Assembly (NCBI RefSeq): GCF_014323705.1
Contig: NZ_JABVEC010000011.1
Location: 174,448-238,447, forward strand
DNA: 64,000 nucleotides
Direction: 5' to 3'
Source: Actinomadura alba
GTDB lineage: Bacteria > Actinomycetota > Actinomycetes > Streptosporangiales > Streptosporangiaceae
The stretch's first letter is position 1; every line of letters begins with the position of its first letter. This document shows, piece by piece, positions 1 through 9,958 of the stretch. The translations under genes and the position numbers were made by a program. Under the pieces are notes generated by a model that was given only the letters and a program-made list of their open reading frames with translations, had not been told where the DNA came from and did no database searches.

Positions 1-1150
1 GATAGAGCAGCCACACCCGGGCCCTGCCGGGAGTGGCCAGCGCACCGCACTCGGCCCAGTGCCGCTGGAGATTCGCGGCCCATGCCCGAAATGTCCGGGC
101 ATGGTGCTCTCTGAGCGCGCTGATGCCGCGGATCTCCAATCCGCCCTCTTCGAGCGCCGTGACGATCTCACCCAGCGGCCGCAGTTCGGCGTTCTCGGGG
201 AACATGTAACTGGTGGTGAAGGTCCTGCGCACCGGGTGCGGACCGGGTCGGCGCACCATCTGCTGGACGAGCAGCCGGCCGCCGGGCGCGAGAAGCTCGT
301 AGAGCCGGGGAACGATGGAGCCGGAGTTCAGCAGGTCGGCCTGCTCGGTCCCGGCCAGACCCGCGATGGCGTCGTACTGCCCGTCTCCCACGGCGTGGAG
401 GTCCCCGACCCGGACGTCGACCCGGTCGGCCAGCCCGGCTTGCGACGCCCGCTGCCTGAGATGTTCCGCCTGCCGCTGCGACTGGGCCAGTGTGACGACC
501 CGTACGCCGTGCTCCGCCGCCGCGTACAGGCTGAACGATCCCCACCCACGGCTCAGGTCGAACAACCGCGCTCCCGGCGCCAGGCCCAGCCGCGCCGCCA
601 TCGCGGCGTGCGCGAGCCCCTGGGCGTGGTCGAGATCCACCGCGTCGTCCCAGAGCGCACAGCCATAGGCCATGGTGGGCCCGAGCATTCGCTCGAAGAA
701 AACCGGGTCCACCGCGAGAGGGCCGTCGGCGACCTGCCCGCGGCGGCCGACGGGGAACTCCTCCGGCGGGGCCTTGGGTTCGGGCCCCACCGCCCCGAGC
801 ATCACCGCCGACCGCACGATCTCACGCTTGTCGTCGCTGCTCAGCCGGATCGGCTGGTCACCGATGCGCATGACCCGCTGTACGGCCCCAAGGGCGGCGA
901 AGACGTCGCCCTCGATATCGAGATCTCCCGCGATATACGCCCGTACCAGGCCGATCTCACCCGGTTTCCACAACAGCCGGCGAAGGGCGCGGCGGTGCCG
1001 GATCACGAAGGTGGGGGCGGTGGCCGGGCCGATCACGCTGCCGTCCCAGGCGCGTACCCGGATGGGCAGTTCGCTCCCCCGGGCGTCCTCCGTACCGAGC
1101 AGGATCCGGACCAGCAATGGGGCCAGCCGGGAGGCAGCGCCGTCCTGCAT
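1..1150 (-). CDS. Cyclopropane-fatty-acyl-phospholipid synthase-like methyltransferase (partial, runs off left edge)
   Basis: The reading frame is open from an ATG at 1150 to the window edge, about 383 codons, so the C-terminus is missing. The ATG is preceded by a strong GGAGGGAGGAA ribosome site. Family landmarks are visible: MAYGCALW before the SAM domain, then a Rossmann motif, then LREHHARTFRAWAANL and GRARVWLLY near the end, all typical of the CFA synthase family, which methylates the double bond of membrane lipid acyl chains using SAM. The usual motif DVGCGWGS reads DLSRGWGS here, so the SAM-binding loop is altered. Upstream lies a decayed NADH dehydrogenase whose frame runs into this gene without a stop. 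Family call is secure; activity is less sure because of the altered motif. Confidence 0.8.
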   Translation of the reverse strand, partial: MQDGAASRLAPLLVRILLGTEDARGSELPIRVRAWDGSVIGPATAPTFVIRHRRALRRLLWKPGEIGLVRAYIAGDLDIEGDVFAALGAVQRVMRIGDQPIRLSSDDKREIVRSAVMLGAVGPEPKAPPEEFPVGRRGQVADGPLAVDPVFFERMLGPTMAYGCALWDDAVDLDHAQGLAHAAMAARLGLAPGARLFDLSRGWGSFSLYAAAEHGVRVVTLAQSQRQAEHLRQRASQAGLADRVDVRVGDLHAVGDGQYDAIAGLAGTEQADLLNSGSIVPRLYELLAPGGRLLVQQMVRRPGPHPVRRTFTTSYMFPENAELRPLGEIVTALEEGGLEIRGISALREHHARTFRAWAANLQRHWAECGALATPGRARVWLLY

Positions 1151-1704
1151 TCGGCTTCCTCCCTCCGCCGGCTGGTCCGGACGCCTCCCCGCCGCCGGCT
1201 CGAACTCCTGCCGCGGACGCTGCAACGCGCCCAGCGACACGGTCTCCCGGCGGAACGGCAACGCGAGGGTCCAGTCGGCCGCCACGCGGATCTTTCGGTT
1301 GAGCGTGGGCATCCGAGACAGATGGTAAGTGCGGTGGAGTAGCCATGCGAAAGGCCCCTTGAGCCTGACGCCGTAGATCTGCGCCACGCCCTGATGCAGG
1401 CCCAGGCCGGCGACCGACCCCGCGTACGCGTGCTTGTACGAGCTCATCGGCTTTCCGTGCAGGTCAGCGACCAGGTTGTCGGCCAAGCGCTTGGCCTGGC
1501 GGACGGCGTGCTGGGCGTTCGGCGCGCACGGGGAGCCCGGTTTCGTGAGATCGGGCACACGTTGTCACCGGCGGCGAAGGCCTCCGTCACGCCCTCGACG
1601 GTGAGCTCCACGGTGGTCTTGATCCGGTTCTTCATGTCGAGCGGTCGTGACCCATGCCCGAGCCGGTACCCGGGTGAGGCCTTTCGACCCGGCGTCCAGC
1701 GCGC
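1151..1704 (-). pseudogene. Decayed type II NADH dehydrogenase (C-terminal remnant)
   Basis: Conceptual translation shows C-terminal landmarks of NDH-2, the single-subunit membrane NADH:quinone oxidoreductase: TPGRKASP, TTVELTVEGVTEAFAAGD, VPDLTKPGSPCAPNAQHAV, SYKHAYAGSVAGLGLHQGV, then VRLKGPFAWLLHRTYHL. The N-terminal two thirds (both nucleotide-binding folds) are absent; an unrelated glycosylase gene follows upstream. A frameshift near 1556-1561 separates AAGDN from VPDLTKPG. After the shift the frame continues without a stop into the CFA-synthase-like gene, so no own stop codon is left. Truncation plus frameshift support a pseudogene; the boundary on the upstream side is approximate. Confidence 0.75.
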
Positions 1705-1953
1705 GATGGCGGGGCCGATTCCGCGAATACCGCCGCTTTCCAGCGAACTCCAGCGAACTCCGGCGTGCGGCGGAGCATCACACCAGATGCGCGAATCCGC
1801 TGAGGTGGGCGCGGGCGAGCGCGCCGGGGTCCCTCGGGATCACGGCGAGCCCCGGCATGGGGACCGGCAGGGGCGGGCGCGGGCAGGGCCGGACGGGGGC
1901 GCCAAGCGGGACGTACCGCTTGGCCAAGGCCCTGCCCCGCAGCCGAACGCGGA

Positions 1954-2778
1954 TCAGGCCGGCAGCGAGCGGTCTCGTGCGCGGGTGAAGACCGCGTCGA
2001 GCATCGCCTCGGTGACCCGGCCGGTGAAGGTGTTCTGCTGACTGGGGTGATAGCAACCCAGCAGGAGCACGCCGCCCGTGGGCGAGGTCAGTTCCACCTC
2101 GGCGCCGTGGCCGAACGCGGGTCGCGGCCGGGGCAGATCGAACCCGGCCTCTTTCAGGGCCGGCCAGATGCCCTGCCACGCGAAGCCGCCGAGTGCCACG
2201 ATCACCCGGACGTCGCGCGCCGTCTCGGCGATCTCTCTGGTCAGCCAGGGCAGGCAGGTCGCGCGTTCGACCGGCGTCGGCTTGTTGTCCGGTGGCGCGC
2301 AGCGGACGGTGGCGAGCATGCGGGCGCCGAGCAGCCGCTGGCCGTCGCCCGCGTGGGTGCTCAGCGGGCTCGCGGCCAGCCCGGTCCGGTACAGGGAGGC
2401 GAAGAGCCAGTCGCCGGAGCGGTCGCCGGTGAAGATCCGGCCGGTACGGTTTCCGCCGTGGGCCGCGGGCGCCAGGCCGACGATCAGGATGCGCGGAGCC
2501 TCATCGCCCCATCCCGCGATCGGGCGGCCCCAGTAGGTCTCGTCGGCGAAGGCCCTGCGGCGTTCGACCGCGACCTTCTCCCGCCATTCGACGAGGCGCG
2601 GGCAGGCCCGGCAGACCGACTGCCGGGCGCACAGCTCGCCCAGTGCCGGAGCGCCGGCCGCCAGAGCCCGTACCTCGTCGGGCGTATGTGCCACCGGTGT
2701 GCCGGCCGACGCCGGGTCACCCGGCCACCCCGTGCCCGGCGGCACGTACGGCGCGTTGACGGGCTGCACGTTCGTCAC
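1954..2778 (-). CDS. Family 5 uracil-DNA glycosylase (UDGb type)
   Basis: 274-residue protein that should remove uracil and other deaminated bases from DNA at the start of base excision repair. Motif 1 is [19 protein letters not shown], the signature of UDGb/family 5, and motif 3 is [10 protein letters not shown]. Four cysteines suited to a [4Fe-4S] cluster lie in two groups: [13 protein letters not shown] near residue 55 and further cysteines around RCAPPDN and ATCLPW. The start chosen is GTG at 2778, with GGGAAGGCGAGG just upstream; an in-frame extension to 3036 exists but is arginine/proline-rich low-complexity sequence and overlaps the control region of the neighbour. Single gene; the next gene upstream lies on the same strand about 80 bp away. 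Confidence 0.9.
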   Translation of the reverse strand: MTNVQPVNAPYVPPGTGWPGDPASAGTPVAHTPDEVRALAAGAPALGELCARQSVCRACPRLVEWREKVAVERRRAFADETYWGRPIAGWGDEAPRILIVGLAPAAHGGNRTGRIFTGDRSGDWLFASLYRTGLAASPLSTHAGDGQRLLGARMLATVRCAPPDNKPTPVERATCLPWLTREIAETARDVRVIVALGGFAWQGIWPALKEAGFDLPRPRPAFGHGAEVELTSPTGGVLLLGCYHPSQQNTFTGRVTEAMLDAVFTRARDRSLPA

Positions 2779-2860
2779 GGACCTCGCCTTCCCTCGATCA
2801 CGGTGCCCGATGATCGGCGACGCGGATGCGGGCCAGGGCGACCGCATGTCAACGATAGGG

Positions 2861-3868
2861 TCAGCCGCTCGTGCTCGGGCCGGGTGAAGCCGTCTCGCCG
2901 GGGGACTCGGTGCCGGAGGCCGGCGTGGTCGGGCGGGGTCCGCCGGACGGGAGCGGCTCTGGAGTGTTGGTCGACGGTACGCACGAGGGGTCGAGTGCGG
3001 CCGTGGGGTCCCCGTCCGGGAACGGGTCGCCCTCACCGAGGGGGCGCAGCGGTAGCGGGTAGGAGTTGGCGATCGGTGGGGGTCCGTCGCAAGGCCGCGC
3101 TCTCTTCAGCTCGAAACCGTTCGCCTCGTACGGTATCTGCAGCGGGTACCCGTTCTGGTCGTACAGCAGGACGCCTGTGAGAGGCCTGCCCTCCTTGGAG
3201 TAAGGCTGGATGTTCGAGATCCCGCTCAGGCGGTCATCGCCGCCCACCTGGGTCACCACGACCTGTGGGCCGGCCTGAGGTCGGGGGTCCGGCCCGGAGA
3301 CGAGCGGCCAGCTCAGCACGGCGCCGACCGCCACCATGTTCAACACCCCCACACCGGCGCGCAAGGGCTTCGACAGTCCGCGATCGCGGCCTCGCACCCC
3401 GAGTACGACCGAGCCGACGGCCAGCGCCAGCAAGATCACATAGTCTTCCGACTCCCACGGGTCGCGAACCGGCTGAGTGAGAGCCCTCCAGCCCAACAGC
3501 AGGAGGAAGGCGCGGGCGAGCCACCAGGCCGGCCGCAGCTCCCGCAGGTGATCCCATCCGGCCCGGTAGCCCTTGTTGTTCTCCACCATGTGCGTCAGGC
3601 GCGCCCTCAGCCGCCGCAGGGAATGCCGGGCCGTTCCGCGCTCGGCTCGGGTCGAGCCGGCCGCCCCGTAAGCCGCCCGCAGCTCCGCCGCATACGACTC
3701 GGGCACGCCGAGCCGGGCGACGAGCGGCTCCGTGGACTCGGCCGCGACCTCGGTCAGGTGCTCTTCCAGATCTTCGAGCAGCTCGTCGCGGTCCGGCTCC
3801 GGTACGTCGGCGAGAGCTCCGCGCACCGCCGCGGCGTAATCCTCGATCTCTTGGGCTCGGCTGTTCAT
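2861..3868 (-). CDS. HAAS/DUF1700-type membrane protein
   Basis: 335 residues. The N-terminal 70 residues ([41 protein letters not shown]) form the helical HAAS-type domain that commonly sits next to PadR regulators. Three hydrophobic segments follow (around residues 115-130, 145-160 and 170-190), then a C-terminal region of about 130 residues rich in Pro/Thr/Ser and probably outside the membrane. The start ATG overlaps the stop of the padR-like gene by 4 nt, so the two are translationally coupled. No enzymatic motif is seen. In known PadR/HAAS pairs the membrane protein is thought to be the regulated or sensing partner; here that is inference. Confidence 0.75.
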   Translation of the reverse strand: MNSRAQEIEDYAAAVRGALADVPEPDRDELLEDLEEHLTEVAAESTEPLVARLGVPESYAAELRAAYGAAGSTRAERGTARHSLRRLRARLTHMVENNKGYRAGWDHLRELRPAWWLARAFLLLLGWRALTQPVRDPWESEDYVILLALAVGSVVLGVRGRDRGLSKPLRAGVGVLNMVAVGAVLSWPLVSGPDPRPQAGPQVVVTQVGGDDRLSGISNIQPYSKEGRPLTGVLLYDQNGYPLQIPYEANGFELKRARPCDGPPPIANSYPLPLRPLGEGDPFPDGDPTAALDPSCVPSTNTPEPLPSGGPRPTTPASGTESPGETASPGPSTSG

Positions 3869-4194
3869 CGCTTCTCCACGTCGTCGAGCATGTCGTTCAT
3901 GGTCTGAGCGAAGGTGCCCCAGGTCTTGGCCGACCGCGCGAGCATGGTGCGGCCGGAGTCGTTGAGGCCGTAGTACTTACGGTGTGGGCCCTCCTCCGAG
4001 GGCACGACGTACGAGTTCAGTGCCCCGGCTTTGAAGAGACGGCGCAACGTGCCGTACACCGAGGCGTCGCCGACGTCTTCTAGCCCGGCCTCGCGCAGCC
4101 GCCGCACGACGTCATAGCCGTAGCTGTCACTCCGGTCCAGGACCGCCAGCACGGCGAGGTCGAGCACTCCCTTGAGGAGCTGTGTCGTGTCCAT
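3865..4194 (-). CDS. PadR-family transcriptional regulator
   Basis: 109-residue winged-helix protein. The PadR pattern is clear: LLKGVLDLAVLAVL at the start, SYGYDVVRRL, then TLRRLFKAGALNSYVV and GPHRKYYGLNDSGR forming the wing, and a short C-terminal dimerisation helix. PadR proteins usually repress their own operon and respond to small ligands or membrane stress. The ATG at 4194 has GGGAGAGGT upstream. It is the first gene of a two-gene operon with the HAAS membrane protein, and a 21-bp dyad lies 30 bp upstream, a likely autoregulatory site. Confidence 0.88.
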   Translation of the reverse strand: MDTTQLLKGVLDLAVLAVLDRSDSYGYDVVRRLREAGLEDVGDASVYGTLRRLFKAGALNSYVVPSEEGPHRKYYGLNDSGRTMLARSAKTWGTFAQTMNDMLDDVEKR

Positions 4195-4223
4195 GACAGG
4201 TACCTCTCCCTATGCGATACACA

Positions 4224-4244
4224 GTACTACGCAATGCGCAGTAC
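4224..4244. promoter_or_regulatory. Dyad operator candidate upstream of padR
   Basis: The 21-bp stretch reads GTACTACGC AAT GCGCAGTAC; the arms match as GTACT-GCG / CGC-AGTAC with one mismatch. It sits 30 bp before the PadR start, over the likely promoter (TAGTAC as a possible -10 on the minus strand). Position and symmetry suit self-repression by the PadR protein. Binding is inferred. Confidence 0.5.
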
Positions 4245-4320
4245 CGCGCAAGAGGTAACAGACGCCCCGAACGAACCGCGGATTCTTCGCCGCCGGTGCC
4301 CTGGTCCGGGTCGAACGCCG

Positions 4321-5124
4321 TCAGCGGTCTCGCGCGTCGTGCCTTCGTCTGCCGCGCCTGACGCGGTGCCGGAGCACGAGGGAGAGGTAGGCGCCGAGCT
4401 CGATCGTGTAACGGCGCCACAGCCGGCGCGGCTCCCGGTAGAGACGGTAGAGCCAGCCGATCCGGAGTCTGAGGACCCAGCCCGGGTACCACTCCCGGCG
4501 CTCGGCGAGATGCTCGAAGTACGCGCCGCACGTGATGATCACCGGTACCTCGAGCCGGTCCCGATTCTCCGTGACGAAGATCTGCTGCAACGGCGTGCCC
4601 AGACCCACGTGCAGGATGTCCGGCTTCGCCTCGTTGATCTCGTCGACGAGGCGGTCGACGTCGGCCGGCGCGATTCGGCCGGACTCGTCCGCCCAGTGCC
4701 CGTGCTGGGTACCGGCGATCCGCAGCCCGGGGTACCAGTTCACGAGGTTCTCCGCCGCCGCGTCGGCCGTTCCTGGCGCGTTGCCGAACAGGAAGACCCG
4801 CCAGCCCTTCTCGGCCGGCATCCCGAAGAAGTCGTCGGTGAGGTCGTCGTTGGCCATCCGGGCCGGCAGCGGCGTGCCGAAGATCTTGGCCGCGAGCACC
4901 ACGCCCCAGCCGTCGGCGAGGTTCAGATCGAAGGCGTTCATCAGTTCCCGCAGCGGGGCGTCGTGCTGTGCCGCCATCACGTAGTTGGGGTTGGCGAAGG
5001 TGACGGTGAGCTGCCGGCGGCTGAGGACCGCCTCCTCGAGGAAGTCGCGCAGCATGCGGACGTCGGCCTTGCTGACCCCCACCCCCAGCACGTCCACGAT
5101 CTCGTGCGGCCAGCCCTTGTCCAT
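4321..5124 (-). CDS. WecG/TagA/CpsF-family glycosyltransferase
   Basis: 267 residues, the usual length. Family signatures are TFANPNYVMAA, LNLADGWGVVLAAK, FLFGNAPGTADAAAENL, PDILHVGLGTPLQQIFV and ITCGAYFEHLA. Members transfer a sugar (ManNAcA, ManNAc or similar) from a nucleotide sugar to a lipid-linked first sugar during synthesis of surface polysaccharides or teichoic acids. The start ATG follows GAGGGATCAT. It stands alone, 15 kb from the polysaccharide locus that lacks obvious glycosyltransferases, so it could supply the second sugar of that glycan; this is inference only. Confidence 0.85.
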   Translation of the reverse strand: MDKGWPHEIVDVLGVGVSKADVRMLRDFLEEAVLSRRQLTVTFANPNYVMAAQHDAPLRELMNAFDLNLADGWGVVLAAKIFGTPLPARMANDDLTDDFFGMPAEKGWRVFLFGNAPGTADAAAENLVNWYPGLRIAGTQHGHWADESGRIAPADVDRLVDEINEAKPDILHVGLGTPLQQIFVTENRDRLEVPVIITCGAYFEHLAERREWYPGWVLRLRIGWLYRLYREPRRLWRRYTIELGAYLSLVLRHRVRRGRRRHDARDR

Positions 5125-5257
5125 ATGATCCCTCGCCTGTGAGCCTCGCCCCTGCGGACGCCGTCGGCCCGACGGAGCCTATCGAGAGCCGGGTCGCGGT
5201 GGCGGCGATGCCGGGAACTCACCGGCGCGGAGCGCGTCACCGGTTCACGGTCGTCGC

Positions 5258-5340
5258 CCGCCCGTCCGAAGTCAGGCCATCCGTCCGAGGTCAGACCGTC
5301 CGTCCCTGAGATCAGACCGCCCGTCCCTGAGATCAGACCA
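5258..5340. repeat. Degenerate ~20-bp direct repeats between wecG-like gene and ppx
   Basis: Four copies of a unit close to CCGTCCCTGAGATCAGACC follow each other; the last two are nearly identical. The last copy includes the ppx stop codon. No gene is seen in 5125-5332. Confidence 0.6.
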
Positions 5341-6346
5341 GCGACCAGGCGATCCCATCAAGGATGTCGTGCTCGCTGACGACGACCGCGCCGAAACCGT
5401 ACTCCCGCATGATCCGGTCGAGGATCAGCGCGCCCGCGCCGATGACGTCGACCCGGCCGGGATGCATGACGCCGATGGCGGCGCGCTCGTCGTGGGTCGA
5501 GCGCAGCAGCCGGCGGGTGACCTCGTGCACCTGCGCCGCGGTGATCCGGGACAGATGGATGCGGGCGGGGTCGTACTCGGGCAGGTCGAGCGCCATCCCG
5601 GCGACGGTGGTGACCGAGCCGGCCAGCCCGACGAGCGTGCGGGCCTGATCGACCGGGACGACCTCGCGCACGGCGGCCAGTTGGGCGTCGATGTCGGCCA
5701 CCGCGTCGGCGACCTGTTCGGGCGTGGGCGCACCCTGCGGGCCGATGGCGGCCGGATCGGTCCCGCGCCGCTCGGGGTCGCCGTCGCGCAGATGGCGCTC
5801 GGTCATCCGGACGCAGCCGATGTCGATCGATCGCGCCGCCTCGACCGACGAGGTGCCGAGGACGAACTCGGTGGACCCACCGCCGATGTCGACGACCAGG
5901 TACGGGCGTGCCGGGCGCAGCTCCACGAGGTCGCGGGTGGCCCCGACGAACGACAGCTGCGCCTCTTCGTCGCCGCTGATCACCTCGGGCACGACCCCGA
6001 AGATCTCGACGACCCCGTTGACGAACTCGGCCTGGTTCCGCGCGTCACGGGTCGCGCTGGTGGCCACGACCCGCACCTTCTCGGCCCCGTGGGCATCGAT
6101 CAGCTTGGCGTAGCCGCGCATGGCCGCGAACGTGCGCTCCAGCGCCTCGGGCGCGAGCATTCCGGTCCGGTCGACGCCCTGGCCCAGCCGGACGATCTCC
6201 ATCCGGCGCTCGATGTCGGTGAGCCGCCCGTCACCGATGTCGGCGAGCAGCAGGCGCACCGAGTTGGTGCCGCAGTCGATCGCGGCTACACGCGTCACGT
6301 TCTCGGCCCGCTGCGCCGCGTCGGGGCGCGCCACCGGCTCGGTCAC
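5333..6346 (-). CDS. ppx: Ppx/GppA-family exopolyphosphatase / guanosine pentaphosphatase
   Basis: 337 residues with the ASKHA phosphatase fold: phosphate loop 1 AAIDCGTNSVRLLL at the N-terminus, RVVATSATRDARN, EVISGDEEAQLSF, and phosphate loop 2 VVDIGGGSTEFV. It should hydrolyse polyphosphate or convert pppGpp to ppGpp. Short-form proteins of this size in actinobacteria follow DUF501, as here. GTG at 6346 was chosen because GGGAGGACCA lies just upstream and because it overlaps the DUF501 stop by 4 nt; a longer frame to 6835 exists but is antisense-type sequence. Last gene of the eno-ftsB-DUF501-ppx row. Confidence 0.93.
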   Translation of the reverse strand: MTEPVARPDAAQRAENVTRVAAIDCGTNSVRLLLADIGDGRLTDIERRMEIVRLGQGVDRTGMLAPEALERTFAAMRGYAKLIDAHGAEKVRVVATSATRDARNQAEFVNGVVEIFGVVPEVISGDEEAQLSFVGATRDLVELRPARPYLVVDIGGGSTEFVLGTSSVEAARSIDIGCVRMTERHLRDGDPERRGTDPAAIGPQGAPTPEQVADAVADIDAQLAAVREVVPVDQARTLVGLAGSVTTVAGMALDLPEYDPARIHLSRITAAQVHEVTRRLLRSTHDERAAIGVMHPGRVDVIGAGALILDRIMREYGFGAVVVSEHDILDGIAWSLV

Positions 6347-6915
6347 TGGTCCTCCCGGGCAGCACGATTCTTGACAGCGGGCATGACAGTTCGCAAGCCT
6401 TGATCGTAGACGACGTCGCCGCCGCCCGCGCATGGACCGTTCCGCCACCATTCGGGCAGCGCATCGAGCGCCTCCCTGCCGAACGGATTGCTCCCCGGCA
6501 CCGCCAGCTCGTGCGCTACGAGTGCGTGCAGGCACTTCACCCGCTCGGGCATGCCGCCGGCGCTCTGCGTGCCCGCGGCCAGTGGCTCGACGCCCTCGTG
6601 CCGGGCCACCTCGTCGCGCCGGCGCAGATAGTCCTCGTGCGCCGCGGCGTACTCCTCGGCGAGCTCCGCGTCGCTCGCGAGCCGCTCGGTCATCTCCCGC
6701 ATGAGTCCGCCGGCCTCCAGGGTCCCGATGGCCGAGGCGGCCTTCGGGCAGGTCAGGTAGAACAACGTCGGGAACGGCGTGCCGTCCGGCAGCCGCGGCG
6801 CGGTCTCGATCACATCGGGCAGCCCGCACGGACACCGATGGGCGACCGCGCGCACCCCCCGGGGTTCGCGGCCGAGTTGCTCCGCGACGGCCGCCACATC
6901 GCTTTCTTCGATCAA
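6343..6915 (-). CDS. DUF501 family protein
   Basis: 190 residues. The family core is visible: RAVAHRCPCGLPDVIETAPRL (read as two parts, RAVAHRCPCG and LPDVIETAPR), then TPFPTLFYLTCPKA, and KCLHALVAHELA with conserved Cys/His residues. Function is unknown; the gene is conserved between ftsB and ppx across actinobacteria. The start taken is TTG at 6915, with GGGAG at a good distance and matching the usual N-terminus; an in-frame upstream extension to 7017 overlaps ftsB and looks spurious. The stop overlaps the GTG start of ppx, implying coupled translation. Confidence 0.85.
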   Translation of the reverse strand: MIEESDVAAVAEQLGREPRGVRAVAHRCPCGLPDVIETAPRLPDGTPFPTLFYLTCPKAASAIGTLEAGGLMREMTERLASDAELAEEYAAAHEDYLRRRDEVARHEGVEPLAAGTQSAGGMPERVKCLHALVAHELAVPGSNPFGREALDALPEWWRNGPCAGGGDVVYDQGLRTVMPAVKNRAAREDQ

Positions 6916-6968
6916 GCCGGCTCCCTTTTCCAACCGCCGGTCAACGCGCTTGGGAAGAAGATCACTTC

Positions 6969-7403
6969 CTAGCGCCGGTCCGCCTCTTCGACGGATCGCC
7001 ACAAGGTGGCGTACCACGGCGGTGTACGGCCGGCAGTATCTTGCCCACCCTGTTTTCCCGTGGCCCCGTTACCGTCGAGAACGACATAGCACTTCTCCCC
7101 TGGCATGCAGTAGTGCAGCCGGCGACGCGCCTCCCGCTTAATGTACGACTCGTCGCCCAGTCGCAGCTTACGAAGGGCCAGTTCTTCGACCTGCTGCTGC
7201 GCCACCCGTTCCTGGTGCCGCAGCTCGGCGATCTCACGCCGCTGCGCCACGTACTCGCGGACCGGGTAGGCGAGGCTCAGCGCGATCGCGCACATGACGA
7301 TGGCCAGGATGGCGGCACGACTCGTGAGATGGCCGCGGGCCTGCGTCCCGGCCGGTCGCTCATCGGCCGGCCGGGATGTCCTCTCGTCCGCACTGCCCGC
7401 CAT
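6969..7403 (-). CDS. ftsB: FtsB/DivIC-family septum formation protein
   Basis: 144 residues. Short polar N-terminus, one membrane helix (AAILAIVMCAIALSLAY, about residues 29-46), then a coiled coil (EIAELRHQERVAQQQVEELALRK read in pieces of heptads) and the conserved tail region DESYIKREARRRLHYCMPGE. FtsB works with FtsL and FtsQ in the divisome on the outer face of the membrane. It starts 9 bp after the eno stop on the same strand, the standard actinobacterial order. Confidence is high for the family. Confidence 0.9.
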   Translation of the reverse strand: MAGSADERTSRPADERPAGTQARGHLTSRAAILAIVMCAIALSLAYPVREYVAQRREIAELRHQERVAQQQVEELALRKLRLGDESYIKREARRRLHYCMPGEKCYVVLDGNGATGKQGGQDTAGRTPPWYATLWRSVEEADRR

Positions 7404-7412
7404 CGCGCGCCG

Positions 7413-8896
<1,484 letters not shown>

Positions 8897-9958
8897 ATGA
8901 AGCGCAGGATGAGATTGCGGCAGGTCGCCGCTGCCCTGGCCGTACTGACCGGTGCGGGAGCTCTCACCGCCTGTGGCAGCGACTCGGGTACGGACGGCTC
9001 CGGCGGTTCCGGCGGCTCTGAGATCAAGCTGGGCTATTTCCCGAACATCACCCACGCCACCGCGCTCGTGGGCATCCAGAAGGGCTTCTTCACCAAGCAG
9101 CTGGGCAGCGGGGTCAAGCTCACGACCGCCACGTTCAACGCCGGCCCTTCCGCGACCGAGGCGCTCTTCTCCGGTGCCATCGACGCGACCTACATCGGCC
9201 CGAGCCCGGCCATCAACGCGTGGGCCAAGTCGCACGGCAAGGCCATCAAGATCATCTCTGGGGCGGCGTCCGGTGGCGCCTCGCTCGTCGTCAACCCGTC
9301 GATCAAGAGCGTCGAGGACCTCCGGGGCAAGACGATCGCCACGCCGCAGCTCGGCAACACCCAGGACGTGGCCCTGCGCTACTACCTGAAGCAGAAGGGC
9401 CTGCGGACAGACAAGAACGGCGGTGGCGACGTCAAGGTCAGGCCGCAGGACAACGCGGTCACGCTGCAGTCCTTCGCCCAGGGCGCCATCGACGGCGCAT
9501 GGGTCCCCGAGCCGCACGCCTCCCGGCTGGTGCTCGAGAACAAGGGCAAGCGGCTGCTCAACGAGAACGACCTGTGGCCCGGCCGCAAGTTCGTGGTCAC
9601 GCACCTCATCGTGCGGACGGAGTTCCTCAAGAGCCACCCCGACCTGGTGAAGAAGCTCGTCGCGGGATCGGTCGAGGCCAACGCGTTCATCAACTCCGAT
9701 CCGGCCGGCGCGAAGAAGTCGGCGAACGCCCAACTCGCGGAGCTGAGCGGCAAGCCGCTCAAGGACGACGTGCTGGAGTCGTCGTTCAAGGAGATCGCCT
9801 TCACCGACGACCCGATCGCGTCGTCACTGCACGAAGGCGCCAAGCACGCGCAGGAGATCGGGCTCCTGGAGCCGGTCGACCTCGCCGGCATCTACGACCT
9901 CGGCCCTCTGAACGAGGTACTGAAGACTGAGGGGAAGAGCCCCGTGAGCGATTCATGA
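8897..9958 (+). CDS. SsuA-like ABC transporter substrate-binding lipoprotein (sulfonate type)
   Basis: 353 residues. Signal peptide with lipobox LTAC (cysteine near residue 26), so it is lipid-anchored outside the cell. The mature part follows the NMT1/SsuA fold: IKLGYFPNITHATALVG, KGFFTKQLG, FNAGPSATEALFSGAID, YIGPSPAINAW, ATPQLGNTQDVALR and GAWVPEPHASRL. This family captures aliphatic sulfonates, taurine or nitrate; the overall pattern is closest to the sulfonate branch. First of three genes; its stop overlaps the ATPase start by 4 nt. No desulfonating monooxygenase lies alongside, so the substrate is not settled. Confidence 0.85.
   Translation: MKRRMRLRQVAAALAVLTGAGALTACGSDSGTDGSGGSGGSEIKLGYFPNITHATALVGIQKGFFTKQLGSGVKLTTATFNAGPSATEALFSGAIDATYIGPSPAINAWAKSHGKAIKIISGAASGGASLVVNPSIKSVEDLRGKTIATPQLGNTQDVALRYYLKQKGLRTDKNGGGDVKVRPQDNAVTLQSFAQGAIDGAWVPEPHASRLVLENKGKRLLNENDLWPGRKFVVTHLIVRTEFLKSHPDLVKKLVAGSVEANAFINSDPAGAKKSANAQLAELSGKPLKDDVLESSFKEIAFTDDPIASSLHEGAKHAQEIGLLEPVDLAGIYDLGPLNEVLKTEGKSPVSDS

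Noticed and set aside
5258..5340. Possible attachment site or integrated element border
   Set aside because: Repeats of about 20 bp are tandem and degenerate, with no integrase, tRNA or second copy elsewhere in the window.
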